64,000 nt of DNA from Brevibacillus brevis. GTDB lineage: Bacteria > Bacillota > Bacilli > Brevibacillales > Brevibacillaceae. Positions 1 through 9,253 of this stretch are shown piece by piece (position 1 is the first letter of the stretch; each line of letters begins with the position of its first letter). The stretch covers positions 425,001 to 489,000 of the forward strand of contig NZ_LR134338.1 of assembly GCF_900637055.1 (NCBI RefSeq). Reading direction: 5' to 3'. The notes beneath the pieces were generated by a model. The model was not told the DNA's origin. It did no database searches and was given only the letters and a program-made list of their open reading frames with translations. The position numbers and the translations under genes were made by a program.

Positions 1-61
1 GGTGTGGAAGCGCGGTAACGCGTGGAGCTGACGAATACTAATCGGTCGAGGACTTATCCAC
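1..61 (+). rRNA. 23S rRNA, 3' end (partial)
   Basis: The first ~60 bases match the conserved 3' end of bacterial 23S rRNA (CGAATACTAATCGGTCGAGG followed by ACTTATCC). The gene enters from outside the window. No 5S rRNA follows: only about 50 bases lie between this end and the first tRNA, so in this operon the 5S gene must be elsewhere, for example upstream, or missing. The exact mature 3' end is uncertain by a few bases. Confidence 0.93.
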
Positions 62-111
62 ACACTTAGCAATCATGCGTATTCAGTTTTGAAGGAACAA
101 GCCTTCTATAT

Positions 112-188
112 GGAGCTGTGGTGAAGTTGGAGTTCACGCCGGTCTGTCACACCGGAGGTCGCGGGTTCGAGTCCCGTCAGCTCCGCCA
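112..188 (+). tRNA. tRNA-Asp (GTC)
   Basis: A full cloverleaf with acceptor stem GGAGCTG/CAGCTCC, T-loop GGTTCGAGTCC and encoded CCA. The anticodon loop CTGTCAC reads GTC (Asp). It is the first of four tRNAs downstream of the 23S gene, presumably co-transcribed with the rRNA operon. Confidence 0.97.
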
Positions 189-219
189 TTCTTACTCAAG
201 AGTGGCGAACAAAGTATAT

Positions 220-295
<76 letters not shown>

Positions 296-300
296 TGTAC

Positions 301-376
301 GAGCCATTAGCTCAGTTGGTAGAGCATCTGACTTTTAATCAGAGGGTCGAAGGTTCGAGTCCTTCATGGCTCACCA
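301..376 (+). tRNA. tRNA-Lys (TTT)
   Basis: Cloverleaf with acceptor stem GAGCCAT/ATGGCTC, anticodon loop CTTTTAA (TTT, Lys) and encoded CCA. Only five bases separate it from tRNA-Phe, consistent with processing from one transcript. Confidence 0.97.
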
Positions 377-417
377 GTTTTTTCAATCGGACAAAATATG
401 AATAGTTGATAAGATAT

Positions 418-493
418 GCGGACGTAGCTCAATTGGTAGAGCGTCGCCTTGCCAAGGCGAAGGTCGAGGGTTCGAGACCCTTCGTCCGCTCCA
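418..493 (+). tRNA. tRNA-Gly (GCC)
   Basis: Cloverleaf with acceptor stem GCGGACG/CGTCCGC, anticodon loop TTGCCAA (GCC, Gly) and encoded CCA. Last tRNA of the cluster; a terminator hairpin follows directly. Confidence 0.97.
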
Positions 494-504
494 TTTTTGT
501 TCGT

Positions 505-545
505 AAACACCACTTGCTATGGGCCAGTGGTGTTTCTTGCTTTAT
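505..545 (+). terminator. Rho-independent terminator of the rRNA/tRNA operon
   Basis: A perfect 10-bp stem AAACACCACT/AGTGGTGTTT (505-514 with 526-535) is followed by a T-rich stretch. It closes the rRNA-tRNA transcription unit. The remaining bases up to 639 presumably hold the promoter of the TPR gene. Confidence 0.75.
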
Positions 546-639
546 CCGCTGAACACTTTAAAAGACGAGTCAGCTTGTAGGGTGCTGATGCTTCTGGTAC
601 GATACTTGGAGTGTAAGCTCCTACGATGTTGGAGGTTTT

Positions 640-2283
640 ATGAAACATAACAAAAGTATTTTGAAGAAAACGACCGTCGTTGACTTTAAGCAAGATGCTG
701 CTTTTTTTGTTGACCGGGGAATGCGTTGTTTGAATCGGTACGACTATGATAAAGCATTGCGTTCATTTCGCCGAGCAGTTGAAATGGAGCCGACGAATGC
801 AGAATGCCATTGCCATTTGGCTAGTGCCTTAGCTGAAACCGGACAGTTTGAAGCGTCGAATGAAGTCCTCTATGAAGTGATAGAAAAATGGGACCCATCC
901 ATGACAGAAGTGTATTTCTACATGGCGAACAACTATGCCAACTTAGAAGATTACCATATGGCAGAAGAAATGGCTGTTCGTTATTTACAAGAGGACAGTA
1001 CCGGACCGTATCGGGAAGATGCTGAAGAGCTCCTCGACTATATTTACTTTGAGCTGGACATGCCACCGCGACACTTCCTCCCAAGCGAAAAAGAGGACGT
1101 ATACAGCAAGCATGAACGAGCTCGTCGCAGCCTGGAAGAGGGACGTTTCCTGGAGGCACTGGATACCTTAAAAGAAATCGTCGAGGCCGATCCTGACTTT
1201 TTGCCGGCGTGGAACAATTTATCTCTCGCCTACTATTATGCTGGAGAATTCCAGAAGGCGATGGAGACAATCGAACAGACGCTGGATAAGGAAGAAGGAA
1301 ACCTGCATGCACTGTGCAATTTGGCGGTTTTGCTCTCCCATCACAATCAAACGACAGAGCTGTTGAGCTTGATTGATGTGCTGAAAAAGGTCGTTCCGTT
1401 CCATCCGGAAAATACCTATAAGCTCGCAACAACCATGGGAGTGCTCGGCCAGCATGATGAAGCGTATTTCCATTACCAACGCATGCTGCGAAATGGACGG
1501 CCGCATGAAGCGTGCACGTACCACTATGCTGCGATCTCAGCTTATTTGAGCGGGAAAAAGGATCAGGCACTGCGCTGGTGGCAAAAAGCCAAGCAGCTAG
1601 ATCCAGAAGCAGGAATCGCAGATCAATACATTCAAATGGTAAAAAACGAACAAGAAGGGGAGACTATAAAACCGATCCCCTACCAATACAATACGACCCA
1701 ACGTGATGTTTCTTGGGAAAAGGCTTCATTCACGGGAGTGGAAGATTTTAAAACAGATCCAATGATCCGAGCTTCCCTTCTCTGGGCATTGCAACATGGA
1801 CGCGATGAAGTGAAATTTGCGGTGCTGCAAACGTTGTCTCTGATTGGAGACGATGAAGCTGAAACTGCGGTCCGTCAATTTTATTACCAGACGGATAACC
1901 AGCAGCTGCAAAAGTTGGCTTTGCTGGCTTTGGCTGATATGGGTGCAGACATGCCAGAGGGAACTCCTGAAGGTTCGAATGATTCACCGACGACGGAAGA
2001 GCAAAAGAGCAGTATAGAAGAAGGCATAAGCCATTATTTGCTCTCGCAGGGCAAGCAAGAGGCGGGAGAATGGTGCCTCGATGTATGGCGCAAGCATCAT
2101 GAATATGCCCAAAGTCGTGTACAAGTGCGAAAAGAAGTAGCGTGGGTCGCAGCATTAGAATATGTATACGGAACGATAACCAACGAAAAGCAGTCACAAG
2201 CCCTTCTAGCTCAAAAATATGGCATTTCTGCCGCTACCTTGGCAAAGTGCGTCAAAGTTTTGTCGACACTTGATTTTAAATAG
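640..2283 (+). CDS. Tetratricopeptide repeat protein (YvcD-like)
   Basis: A 547-residue soluble protein with no signal peptide. Residues ~25-330 hold several TPR units (for example 'RYDYDKALRSFRRAVEMEPT' and 'GRFLEALDTLKEIVEADPDF'), which normally serve as protein-protein interaction scaffolds. The C-terminal ~200 residues are acidic and unassigned. The ATG lies after TTGGAGG. In Bacillus subtilis a TPR protein, YvcD, also precedes trxB, so the neighbourhood is conserved; its partner is unknown. Tandem TPRs are clear from sequence, but a specific role is not. Confidence 0.85.
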   Translation: MKHNKSILKKTTVVDFKQDAAFFVDRGMRCLNRYDYDKALRSFRRAVEMEPTNAECHCHLASALAETGQFEASNEVLYEVIEKWDPSMTEVYFYMANNYANLEDYHMAEEMAVRYLQEDSTGPYREDAEELLDYIYFELDMPPRHFLPSEKEDVYSKHERARRSLEEGRFLEALDTLKEIVEADPDFLPAWNNLSLAYYYAGEFQKAMETIEQTLDKEEGNLHALCNLAVLLSHHNQTTELLSLIDVLKKVVPFHPENTYKLATTMGVLGQHDEAYFHYQRMLRNGRPHEACTYHYAAISAYLSGKKDQALRWWQKAKQLDPEAGIADQYIQMVKNEQEGETIKPIPYQYNTTQRDVSWEKASFTGVEDFKTDPMIRASLLWALQHGRDEVKFAVLQTLSLIGDDEAETAVRQFYYQTDNQQLQKLALLALADMGADMPEGTPEGSNDSPTTEEQKSSIEEGISHYLLSQGKQEAGEWCLDVWRKHHEYAQSRVQVRKEVAWVAALEYVYGTITNEKQSQALLAQKYGISAATLAKCVKVLSTLDFK

Positions 2284-2329
2284 ATTATTACATTATAATT
2301 AATTTAAATAAGGAAACAGAACTGTGTGA

Positions 2330-3307
<978 letters not shown>

Positions 3308-3388
3308 CCTGCTTGTAACATGGGTGAAATAATTCAAGAGTAATCTATAGACAATGAATTGACCCCCTTATCTATATAAACAATTGTT

Positions 3389-3423
3389 GCGTGGCTGGCA
3401 TTCAGTCACGCATCTTTTTTTCT
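3389..3423 (+). terminator. Terminator after trxB
   Basis: Inverted repeat GCGTGGCTG...CAGTCACGC (3389-3411) followed by ATCTTTTTTTCT. It separates trxB from the rapZ unit. Confidence 0.75.
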
Positions 3424-3542
3424 AAAAAAGCTTGTACGCCTGTAGAAGACGTCATTGGAAAAACAGGGGAAGCGGTTCAAAAAGGTGCGAATAAGGTGGA
3501 CAATATGGTATGCTATTGTCAGAATCGTAGGAGGCGAGTTGC

Positions 3543-4424
3543 GTGACGGAATTGGGAAACGACAAGGCCATGAATCTCCTGATTATTACCGGAATGTCAG
3601 GTGCGGGAAAGACAGTTGCTGTACAAAGCTTGGAGGACCTGGGCTTTTTTTGTGTAGACAACCTACCCCCTGTACTGATTCCCAAATTTGCTGAGTTGGT
3701 CAAACAGTCTGGTGGGAGTATTGAGCGAGTCGCATTGGTGATTGACTTGCGAGGGCGTGAGTTTTTTGAAAATCTTGCCGTAACCATGGAAAGCCTCAAT
3801 CAGATGAATGGATTATCGTACCACATCCTTTATCTGGATGCGAACGATCAGACATTGGTTTCTCGCTACAAGGAAACACGTCGCAGACATCCGCTTTCTC
3901 CAAACGGTTCGCCTTTGGAAGGAATTCACGCTGAGCGCCGTTTGTTGCAGGAAATGAAGGGCTGGGCGCATCAGATTATCGATACGAGTCAAATGAAGCC
4001 AGTTCAGCTTCGAGAAAAAATCATCAACCAATACGGTCAACAAGGATCACCACTTACGATTAATGTTTTGTCGTTTGGTTTCAAATACGGCGCACCGATA
4101 GACGCTGATTTGATGTTCGATGTTCGTTTTTTGCCCAACCCGCATTATGTGGAGGATTTGCGTCCGAAAACAGGATGTGATCCAGACGTGGCAGAGTATG
4201 TGATGCAGCACAAGGACACAAAGGAATTCTTAGAAAAGCTTACAGACTTTTTGGGGTATACCCTGCCGCATTACCAGCGTGAAGGAAAAAGTCAACTTGT
4301 GATAGGAATTGGATGCACCGGTGGCAAGCATCGCTCGGTCGCTATTGCAGAACATTTGGGAGAAACCTTTGGCAAAGATTTTTCTGTCCGTGTCAGTCAT
4401 CGAGACATGGAAAAAAACAAATGA
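3543..4424 (+). CDS. rapZ: RNase adapter / nucleotide-binding protein RapZ (YvcJ)
   Basis: A 293-residue member of the RapZ/YvcJ P-loop family. The Walker A motif GMSGAGKT lies at residues 17-24, and the conserved C-terminal domain with HRSV-type residues ('[14 protein letters not shown]') is present. In Escherichia coli RapZ controls GlmS expression through small-RNA decay; in Firmicutes the protein hydrolyses nucleotides and its target is less clear. The start is a GTG after TAGGAGG. The next genes, yvcK and whiA, are its constant neighbours in Gram-positive bacteria. Confidence 0.95.
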   Translation: MTELGNDKAMNLLIITGMSGAGKTVAVQSLEDLGFFCVDNLPPVLIPKFAELVKQSGGSIERVALVIDLRGREFFENLAVTMESLNQMNGLSYHILYLDANDQTLVSRYKETRRRHPLSPNGSPLEGIHAERRLLQEMKGWAHQIIDTSQMKPVQLREKIINQYGQQGSPLTINVLSFGFKYGAPIDADLMFDVRFLPNPHYVEDLRPKTGCDPDVAEYVMQHKDTKEFLEKLTDFLGYTLPHYQREGKSQLVIGIGCTGGKHRSVAIAEHLGETFGKDFSVRVSHRDMEKNK

Positions 4425-4502
4425 GCATAAGATGGCAGGAAAGACTGAAGCGTACGTAAAAAGCCACCTGTGGTATGTGTATTAGAACTAATGAGGTGAC
4501 AT

Positions 4503-5513
4503 ATGCCTACTAAGGGAGTCGGGAGGCTACAGTCAAGGCCATTACGGGTAGTCGTTATTGGCGGAGGAACGGGTCTGTCCGTCCTTCTACGCGGTTTGAA
4601 GCACGAGCCGGTGCATATTACAGCGATTGTGACGGTAGCAGACGATGGGGGAAGCTCTGGACGTTTGCGAGAAGAAATGGATATGCTTCCACCTGGCGAC
4701 ATTCGAAACGTCTTGACTGCTCTGGCCGATACAGAGCCGCTGATGGAAAAAGTCATGCAGTATCGTTTTTCCACAGGCACGGGATTAGCCGGGCATAATT
4801 TGGGAAATCTATTACTTGCAGCGATGAACGAAATCACTGGAGATTTTGTCACCGCAGTCAAAACATTAAGCGGGGTTTTGGCAGTGCGTGGAGATGTATT
4901 GCCAGCTTCCACGCAATCGATTCGGTTGAAAGCGGAAATGACAGATGGATCTCTCGTAATCGGAGAATCCCAAATACCGTTGACTGGCAAAGAAATCAAG
5001 CGGGTGTTCCTTGATCCGGAGGATGCTGTTCCTCTGAGCGAGGCCCTGATGGCCATTGCCGACGCGGATGCCATTTTGATTGGGCCTGGCAGCTTGTACA
5101 CGAGCATTCTGCCCAATTTATTAGTACGCGGGTTATTTGAAGCGATTACACGCGCACAAGCCCCGAAAATCTACATTTGTAACGTCATGACACAACCGGG
5201 GGAGACAGACGGTTTTTCTGCATCCAAGCACGTGAATGTCATGTATGAACATGTAGATAGACCATTTCTGGATACGATCATTGTCAATTCAGCCGAGCTG
5301 CCTACCCATGTATTGGACAAATACGCGGAAAAAGGAGCAGCTCCTGTCCGATGTGACCTAAAGCAATTGCGCCAACTCGGTCTGCATGTGGTGGCGAAGC
5401 CATTAGTCACATTTGAGGATGGCTACCTACGTCATGATGCACATGCTGTCAGCAAGCAGGTTGTGTCACTCGTCAAACGTAGACGGAAGGTGCTGAAGAT
5501 AGAGAAGGAGTAG
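4503..5513 (+). CDS. yvcK: YvcK family gluconeogenesis/morphogenesis factor
   Basis: A 336-residue cytosolic protein of the YvcK/MgfK (CofD-like) family. The N-terminal '[16 protein letters not shown]' and '[13 protein letters not shown]' are signature motifs for UDP-sugar binding. In Bacillus it is needed for growth on gluconeogenic carbon sources and for correct PBP1 placement. The ATG follows AATGAGGTGAC. Its stop codon overlaps the region of the whiA start, pointing to translational coupling. Confidence 0.95.
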   Translation: MPTKGVGRLQSRPLRVVVIGGGTGLSVLLRGLKHEPVHITAIVTVADDGGSSGRLREEMDMLPPGDIRNVLTALADTEPLMEKVMQYRFSTGTGLAGHNLGNLLLAAMNEITGDFVTAVKTLSGVLAVRGDVLPASTQSIRLKAEMTDGSLVIGESQIPLTGKEIKRVFLDPEDAVPLSEALMAIADADAILIGPGSLYTSILPNLLVRGLFEAITRAQAPKIYICNVMTQPGETDGFSASKHVNVMYEHVDRPFLDTIIVNSAELPTHVLDKYAEKGAAPVRCDLKQLRQLGLHVVAKPLVTFEDGYLRHDAHAVSKQVVSLVKRRRKVLKIEKE

Positions 5514-5521
5514 TGAAGTCG

Positions 5522-6469
5522 ATGTCATTCGCCGCGCATACCAAAAAAGAACTGACCATGACGGAGGGTGCCGATTGCTGCAGCAAGGCAGAGCTCTCAG
5601 CCTTGATTCGGATGAATGGAAGTCTGCAGTTTGGAGCCGGACGACTGGTGCTGGATGTGACGACAGAGAACGCGGCGATTGCCCGACGCATTTACACGTT
5701 AATCAAGAGGTTGTTTCAGATACACGCTGAACTGCTGGTTCGCAAAAAAATGCGTCTGAAAAAGAACAACGTCTACATTGTGCGTATTCCGAATAAGGCC
5801 AATGAGATCTTGCAGGACTTGGGCATCATGGATCAAAGCCTATCGTTTATCCCAGGAATCGCTCCTGAGATCGTGAAAAAATCCTGTTGCCGCGCTGCTT
5901 ATTTGCGGGGTGCTTTTTTGGCGGGGGGATCTGTAAATCATCCAGAGGCATCCAGCTACCATCTGGAGATTTTCACTTCCTATCAGGATTTTTGCGAAGC
6001 ATTGACCAAGATCGCCAATCGGTATAAACTAAATGCCAAGTGCATCGAGCGGAAAAAAGGGTATGTTCTCTATATCAAAGAAGGCGAAAAGATTACAGAG
6101 TTTTTGAGCTTGATAGGGGCTCATCAGGCGCTTCTGTATTTCGAGGACGTCCGAATCGTAAAGGACATGCGGAACTCGGTAAACCGTTTACACAATTGTG
6201 AAATCGCCAACATAAACAAAACGGTGAATGCAGCCACGAGACAAATGGAAAATATTCAGCTCATCGATCAAGAGATGGGATTGGAGAATTTGCCAAAACG
6301 TCTGCGTGAGGTCGCGGAGCTTCGAGTGGCTCATCCTGACATCAATTTGAAAGAATTGGGCGAGATGGTGCCAAGCGGAGTAGTAAGCAAATCGGGCATT
6401 AACCACCGCTTGCGAAAAATTAACGAAATCGCTGACAAAATACGAGAAAAACAAAATATTTCGATGTAG
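5522..6469 (+). CDS. whiA: DNA-binding protein WhiA
   Basis: WhiA joins an N-terminal LAGLIDADG homing-endonuclease-like fold to a C-terminal helix-turn-helix; in Streptomyces it controls sporulation genes, and in Bacillus it affects division and chromosome segregation. A GTG at 5513 overlaps the yvcK stop but lies only two bases from the GAAGGAG, so the ATG at 5522 ([11 protein letters not shown], typical for the family) is preferred, giving 315 residues. The C-terminus '[12 protein letters not shown]' is characteristic. Confidence 0.94.
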   Translation: MSFAAHTKKELTMTEGADCCSKAELSALIRMNGSLQFGAGRLVLDVTTENAAIARRIYTLIKRLFQIHAELLVRKKMRLKKNNVYIVRIPNKANEILQDLGIMDQSLSFIPGIAPEIVKKSCCRAAYLRGAFLAGGSVNHPEASSYHLEIFTSYQDFCEALTKIANRYKLNAKCIERKKGYVLYIKEGEKITEFLSLIGAHQALLYFEDVRIVKDMRNSVNRLHNCEIANINKTVNAATRQMENIQLIDQEMGLENLPKRLREVAELRVAHPDINLKELGEMVPSGVVSKSGINHRLRKINEIADKIREKQNISM

Positions 6470-6518
6470 ATGCATGATATACTAAAGGATAATAGTCTAC
6501 AAGTAAGGAGGTCCATTC

Positions 6519-6776
6519 ATGGTTCAACAGCAGGTCGTGGTTCAGTTAAAGACCGGTTTGCAAGCTCGTCCAGCAGCCTTTTTCGTACAGGAAGCTAACC
6601 GTTTTGCATCGGAAGTATTCGTTGAAAAAGGCAACAAGAAGGTCAATGCGAAAAGCATCATGGGTATCATGAGCCTCGCAATCAGTTCTGGAACGGAAAT
6701 TACCATTTTGGCAGAAGGGCCGGATGCCTCCCAGGCAGTCACCAGCCTTACGAATCTGGTAAGCAAGGAAGAATAG
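6519..6776 (+). CDS. crh: HPr-like protein Crh
   Basis: An 85-residue HPr homologue. The phosphotransfer histidine of HPr is replaced by Gln15 (GLQARPA), while the regulatory Ser46 (NAKSIMG) is kept. This is the signature of Crh, which when phosphorylated by HPrK acts as a corepressor with CcpA but cannot carry sugar phosphorylation. The start follows AAGGAGG. It is the last gene of the rapZ-yvcK-whiA-crh unit, and a terminator follows. Confidence 0.96.
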   Translation: MVQQQVVVQLKTGLQARPAAFFVQEANRFASEVFVEKGNKKVNAKSIMGIMSLAISSGTEITILAEGPDASQAVTSLTNLVSKEE

Positions 6777-6785
6777 AGTCACGAG

Positions 6786-6820
6786 AGACACTTTTCCCTT
6801 TTAGGGAGGTGTCTTTTTTT
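6786..6820 (+). terminator. Terminator after crh
   Basis: Hairpin AGACAC...CCC/GGG...GTGTCT followed by a run of seven T. Confidence 0.8.
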
Positions 6821-6904
6821 GTTGGTCATCTTGATGAATATGTATCAATTCACTTCGGGCAGGGCATTTCTAACCATGTATATTGCATGAAGGAGGGATG
6901 AGAC

Positions 6905-7087
6905 ATGAGTAACCGTGATAAGTGTTACGAAGGCCGCGATTGTTATGATATGGACATTGATCGGATGGTGAACGAGGGACTGGGGGGCGGAGTTGTTTCC
7001 GACCAAAACGGCCTGATTGAAGAAACGTCTGTAGACACGATGACAGGGGCTACATCAGCCAAGCAAGCCCTTGACGATGACCAGTAG
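6905..7087 (+). CDS. Small acidic hypothetical protein
   Basis: A 60-residue, acidic, glycine-containing protein with a very strong ribosome binding site (GAAGGAGGGATGAGAC-ATG). It has no membrane segment. It lies 15 bases upstream of the sspH-like gene and probably shares its transcript, which hints at a sporulation role, but I do not recognise the family. Confidence 0.7.
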   Translation: MSNRDKCYEGRDCYDMDIDRMVNEGLGGGVVSDQNGLIEETSVDTMTGATSAKQALDDDQ

Positions 7088-7102
7088 AGGGGGGAGCCGC
7101 TT

Positions 7103-7288
7103 ATGAATGTAACGAGAGCACAATCCATCATGAAATCCGACGACCATATCAAGGTAGAGTACGAGGGACAAGCTGTTTGGATCGATGCTGTAGACGAAAA
7201 AACCTCGACAGCACGTGTGCATGACGAAAAAAATCCAGCACATAGCCAGACTGTCTACGTCAGTCAGTTAATGGAAGTATCACAATGA
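7103..7288 (+). CDS. sspH: H-type small acid-soluble spore protein
   Basis: A 61-residue protein whose pattern (MNVTRAQSIMKSDDHIKVEY, then 'VWIDAVDEKTSTARV') matches the H-type minor SASP family, found in the spore core of Bacillales and made in the forespore. The ATG follows AGGGGGGAG. A convergent pair of terminators separates it from clpP. Confidence 0.88.
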   Translation: MNVTRAQSIMKSDDHIKVEYEGQAVWIDAVDEKTSTARVHDEKNPAHSQTVYVSQLMEVSQ

Positions 7289-7295
7289 CCCATCG

Positions 7296-7340
7296 AAAAA
7301 GCCGAGCAAACGAAGGGAAGCCCTTGGGGTTTGCTCGGCA
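7296..7340 (-). terminator. Terminator of clpP (convergent side)
   Basis: An 11-bp perfect stem GCCGAGCAAAC/GTTTGCTCGGC (7301-7311 with 7329-7339). On the minus strand it is followed by five T, so it ends clpP transcription. Confidence 0.75.
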
Positions 7341-7348
7341 TACAAAAG

Positions 7349-7388
7349 AACACTCGGCCAGTAGTCCAGGCACGAGTGCTTCTTTTTT
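7349..7388 (+). terminator. Terminator of the sspH unit
   Basis: Stem ending CACTCG/CGAGTG (7351-7356 with 7373-7378) followed by CTTCTTTTTT. It is the plus-strand partner of the adjacent clpP terminator. Confidence 0.7.
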
Positions 7389-7400
7389 ACTACGTATCGC

Positions 7401-8003
7401 TTATTTTTTGGAAGACGGTTCGGAAGTGATGACTTTGTCAATCAATCCATACTCTACTGCTTCTGCGGCAGAGAGGAAGTTGTCGCGATCGGTATCCTTT
7501 TGGATGCGCTCCAAAGGCTGTCCAGTGCGTTCAGCCAGGATGGTGTTCAGATGATCACGCATCTTCAAAATACGTTTTGCGGCAATCTCAATGTCGCTCG
7601 CTTGTCCTTGGGCACCACCCAATGGTTGGTGGATCATGACTTCACTGTTTGGCAGAGCAAAACGCTTGCCTTTTGCCCCAGCAGCCAGCAGGAATGCTCC
7701 CATCGAAGCAGCCATTCCGATACAAATGGTGGATACATCAGGCTTGATGAAGTGCATAGTATCGTAAATCGCCATACCAGCAGTAATAGAACCGCCTGGG
7801 CTGTTTATGTACAAGTGAATGTCTTTCTCCGGATCTTCCGCCTGAAGGAACAACAACTGTGCCACAACGATATTGGCTACGGTGTCGTTGATTGGGGTTC
7901 CCAGAAAGATGATGCGGTCTTTGAGCAGGCGGGAATAAATGTCGTAAGCACGTTCCCCGCGGTTTGTCTGTTCAATGACGGTTGGAATTAAATTCATATG
8001 CAT
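7401..8003 (-). CDS. clpP: ATP-dependent Clp protease proteolytic subunit
   Basis: Serine protease core of the ClpXP/ClpCP machines, which degrade unfolded and regulatory proteins. The catalytic triad is Ser100 (GMAASMGAF), His125 (MIHQPLGG) and Asp174, equivalent to 98/123/172 in Bacillus. The first ATG (MHMNLIP) lies eight bases from GGAGG and is preferred over the ATG two codons later. Its 200 residues are full length. It is transcribed alone on the minus strand. Confidence 0.97.
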   Translation of the reverse strand: MHMNLIPTVIEQTNRGERAYDIYSRLLKDRIIFLGTPINDTVANIVVAQLLFLQAEDPEKDIHLYINSPGGSITAGMAIYDTMHFIKPDVSTICIGMAASMGAFLLAAGAKGKRFALPNSEVMIHQPLGGAQGQASDIEIAAKRILKMRDHLNTILAERTGQPLERIQKDTDRDNFLSAAEAVEYGLIDKVITSEPSSKK

Positions 8004-8134
8004 CTAGTCTTCCTCCTCTCTTTGTAACAATATCATACACAAAAGGTCAATGAAGGTCAAACACATAAGTGCGCTCCCTCACTACCATGTTTGCCAATTT
8101 CCCTCTGTCTAAACCTACTCGAAAAAGAAAACAT

Positions 8135-8356
8135 TCATTCCTTGGAATTCTCATCGGCTTCGGTCAAATCGACGGCGAGTTTCAGCGTGGCTTTCATCTT
8201 TTTTCCCTTGATGATCGTATACTCATCGACTTGTTTGGCTTGCAATTGATTGATGGCTTCCGCTAGCTCCTGTTGGTCTTTGTATGGTTCAATGGTCAAT
8301 AAGCATTCTTCGTCACTGGCCTCTTGATAAATGAGAAAAAAACGTTCCCCTGCCAT
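8135..8356 (-). CDS. Hypothetical protein, 73 residues
   Basis: A small charged cytosolic protein. The ATG at 8356 (MAGERFFLIYQ) is preceded by AAGGTGAGG at six bases, so it is preferred over an in-frame GTG at 8368. It has alternating beta-like and helical segments and no recognised domain. Its upstream region carries a DnaA-box cluster. Confidence 0.7.
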   Translation of the reverse strand: MAGERFFLIYQEASDEECLLTIEPYKDQQELAEAINQLQAKQVDEYTIIKGKKMKATLKLAVDLTEADENSKE

Positions 8357-8377
8357 GGCAAACCTCACCTTCGAAAG

Positions 8378-8409
8378 TTATCCACAATGTTATACACAGG
8401 TTGTGCACA
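8378..8409 (+). promoter_or_regulatory. DnaA-box cluster
   Basis: Two perfect DnaA boxes, TTATCCACA (8378-8386) and TTATACACA (8390-8398), are followed by the one-mismatch box TTGTGCACA (8401-8409). All three have the same orientation, with centres 12 and 11 bp apart, about one helical turn. The cluster lies just upstream of the 73-residue gene on the other strand. Such clusters outside oriC are known in Bacillus as DnaA-binding regulatory or titration sites. Confidence 0.65.
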
Positions 8410-8570
8410 AAAACATTTGTTCGCGGGATATTTATTTTTTCATTAGTCTGGTCATGTTTGGCGAGAGAATTACATAGGAAATGTATGGGATAAAAAAGAA
8501 GGAAAAAGTTGATTTATGTCGAACATTACAAAATTGGAATTCATTTCATGATATTTGAGGGGTGTTCATT

Positions 8571-9038
8571 ATGCTTCGCAAGTTTTCGACAATGATGCTG
8601 ACAGCGGCTCTTCTAACAGGAAGTGTAGCGGCAACGGCTGCGTTTGCCCAAACTGCTCCTGCTCCTGTACAGCAACAAAAAATCAAGGTTCAGCTAAACG
8701 GCAAGGAGTTCCCATTCCCACAAGAAATCGTTACTGAAAATGGTGTTGCGTATGTGAATGCGAGCACATTGGCGATTGCTTTGGGTGGTTCCGCAGCATG
8801 GGATAGCACGACCAAATCTCTGCTGGTTGCCAAAGACAACACGTACGCTCTGCGTATGTACGAGAACAAAAACTTTGCTTATAAAAACGGCAAAGAAACC
8901 AGTGTAGCAAATCCGCCACGTCCAGTGACCGGAGCAGTACTCGTTCCTCTCGTATTTATTGCCCAAGAATTGGGTGCAAAAGTAGAGTACGATGCAAAAA
9001 CGCTCACTTACAAGCTGAGCATTCCAATTAATTCCTAA
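8571..9038 (+). CDS. Secreted copper-amine-oxidase-N-like domain protein
   Basis: A 155-residue protein with a clear signal peptide (Lys-Arg N-terminus, hydrophobic core, AFAQ cleavage area). The mature part is one copper amine oxidase N-terminal-like domain ('QLNGKEFPFPQEIVTENGVA', later 'VPLVFIAQELGAKVEYD'), a wall- or surface-associated module common in Brevibacillus and Paenibacillus and usually without oxidase activity. The ATG at 8571, eight bases from AGGGG, is preferred over an upstream GTG. Confidence 0.82.
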   Translation: MLRKFSTMMLTAALLTGSVAATAAFAQTAPAPVQQQKIKVQLNGKEFPFPQEIVTENGVAYVNASTLAIALGGSAAWDSTTKSLLVAKDNTYALRMYENKNFAYKNGKETSVANPPRPVTGAVLVPLVFIAQELGAKVEYDAKTLTYKLSIPINS

Positions 9039-9060
9039 AAATGAATGGAACTTCTCATCA

Positions 9061-9094
9061 AGATAGCCACTTCTATGCGTAGAAGTGGCTATCT
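9061..9094. repeat. Perfect 15-bp inverted repeat
   Basis: AGATAGCCACTTCTA and its complement flank a TGCG tetraloop. There is no T-run on either side, so it is not an ordinary terminator; it lies 23 bases after the stop of the upstream gene. A protecting 3' hairpin or a transposon-derived remnant are both possible. Confidence 0.6.
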
Positions 9095-9115
9095 GCCTCA
9101 ATACTACACGTGTAC

Positions 9116-9150
9116 GCCTCTATTAGCAGACAGCGATAGAGGCTTTTTGA
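9116..9150 (+). terminator. Terminator
   Basis: Stem GCCTCTAT/ATAGAGGC (9116-9123 with 9136-9143) followed by TTTTT. Ends the secreted protein gene. Confidence 0.75.
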
Positions 9151-9253
9151 TTGATTCTTCTTTTAATCATTTCTATTGCAAATTTTCTAAAATATCCTAC
9201 AATAAGATTGTGATTCATAGTTTGCTCATAAATAAAGAGGGGGATGTTTTGCT

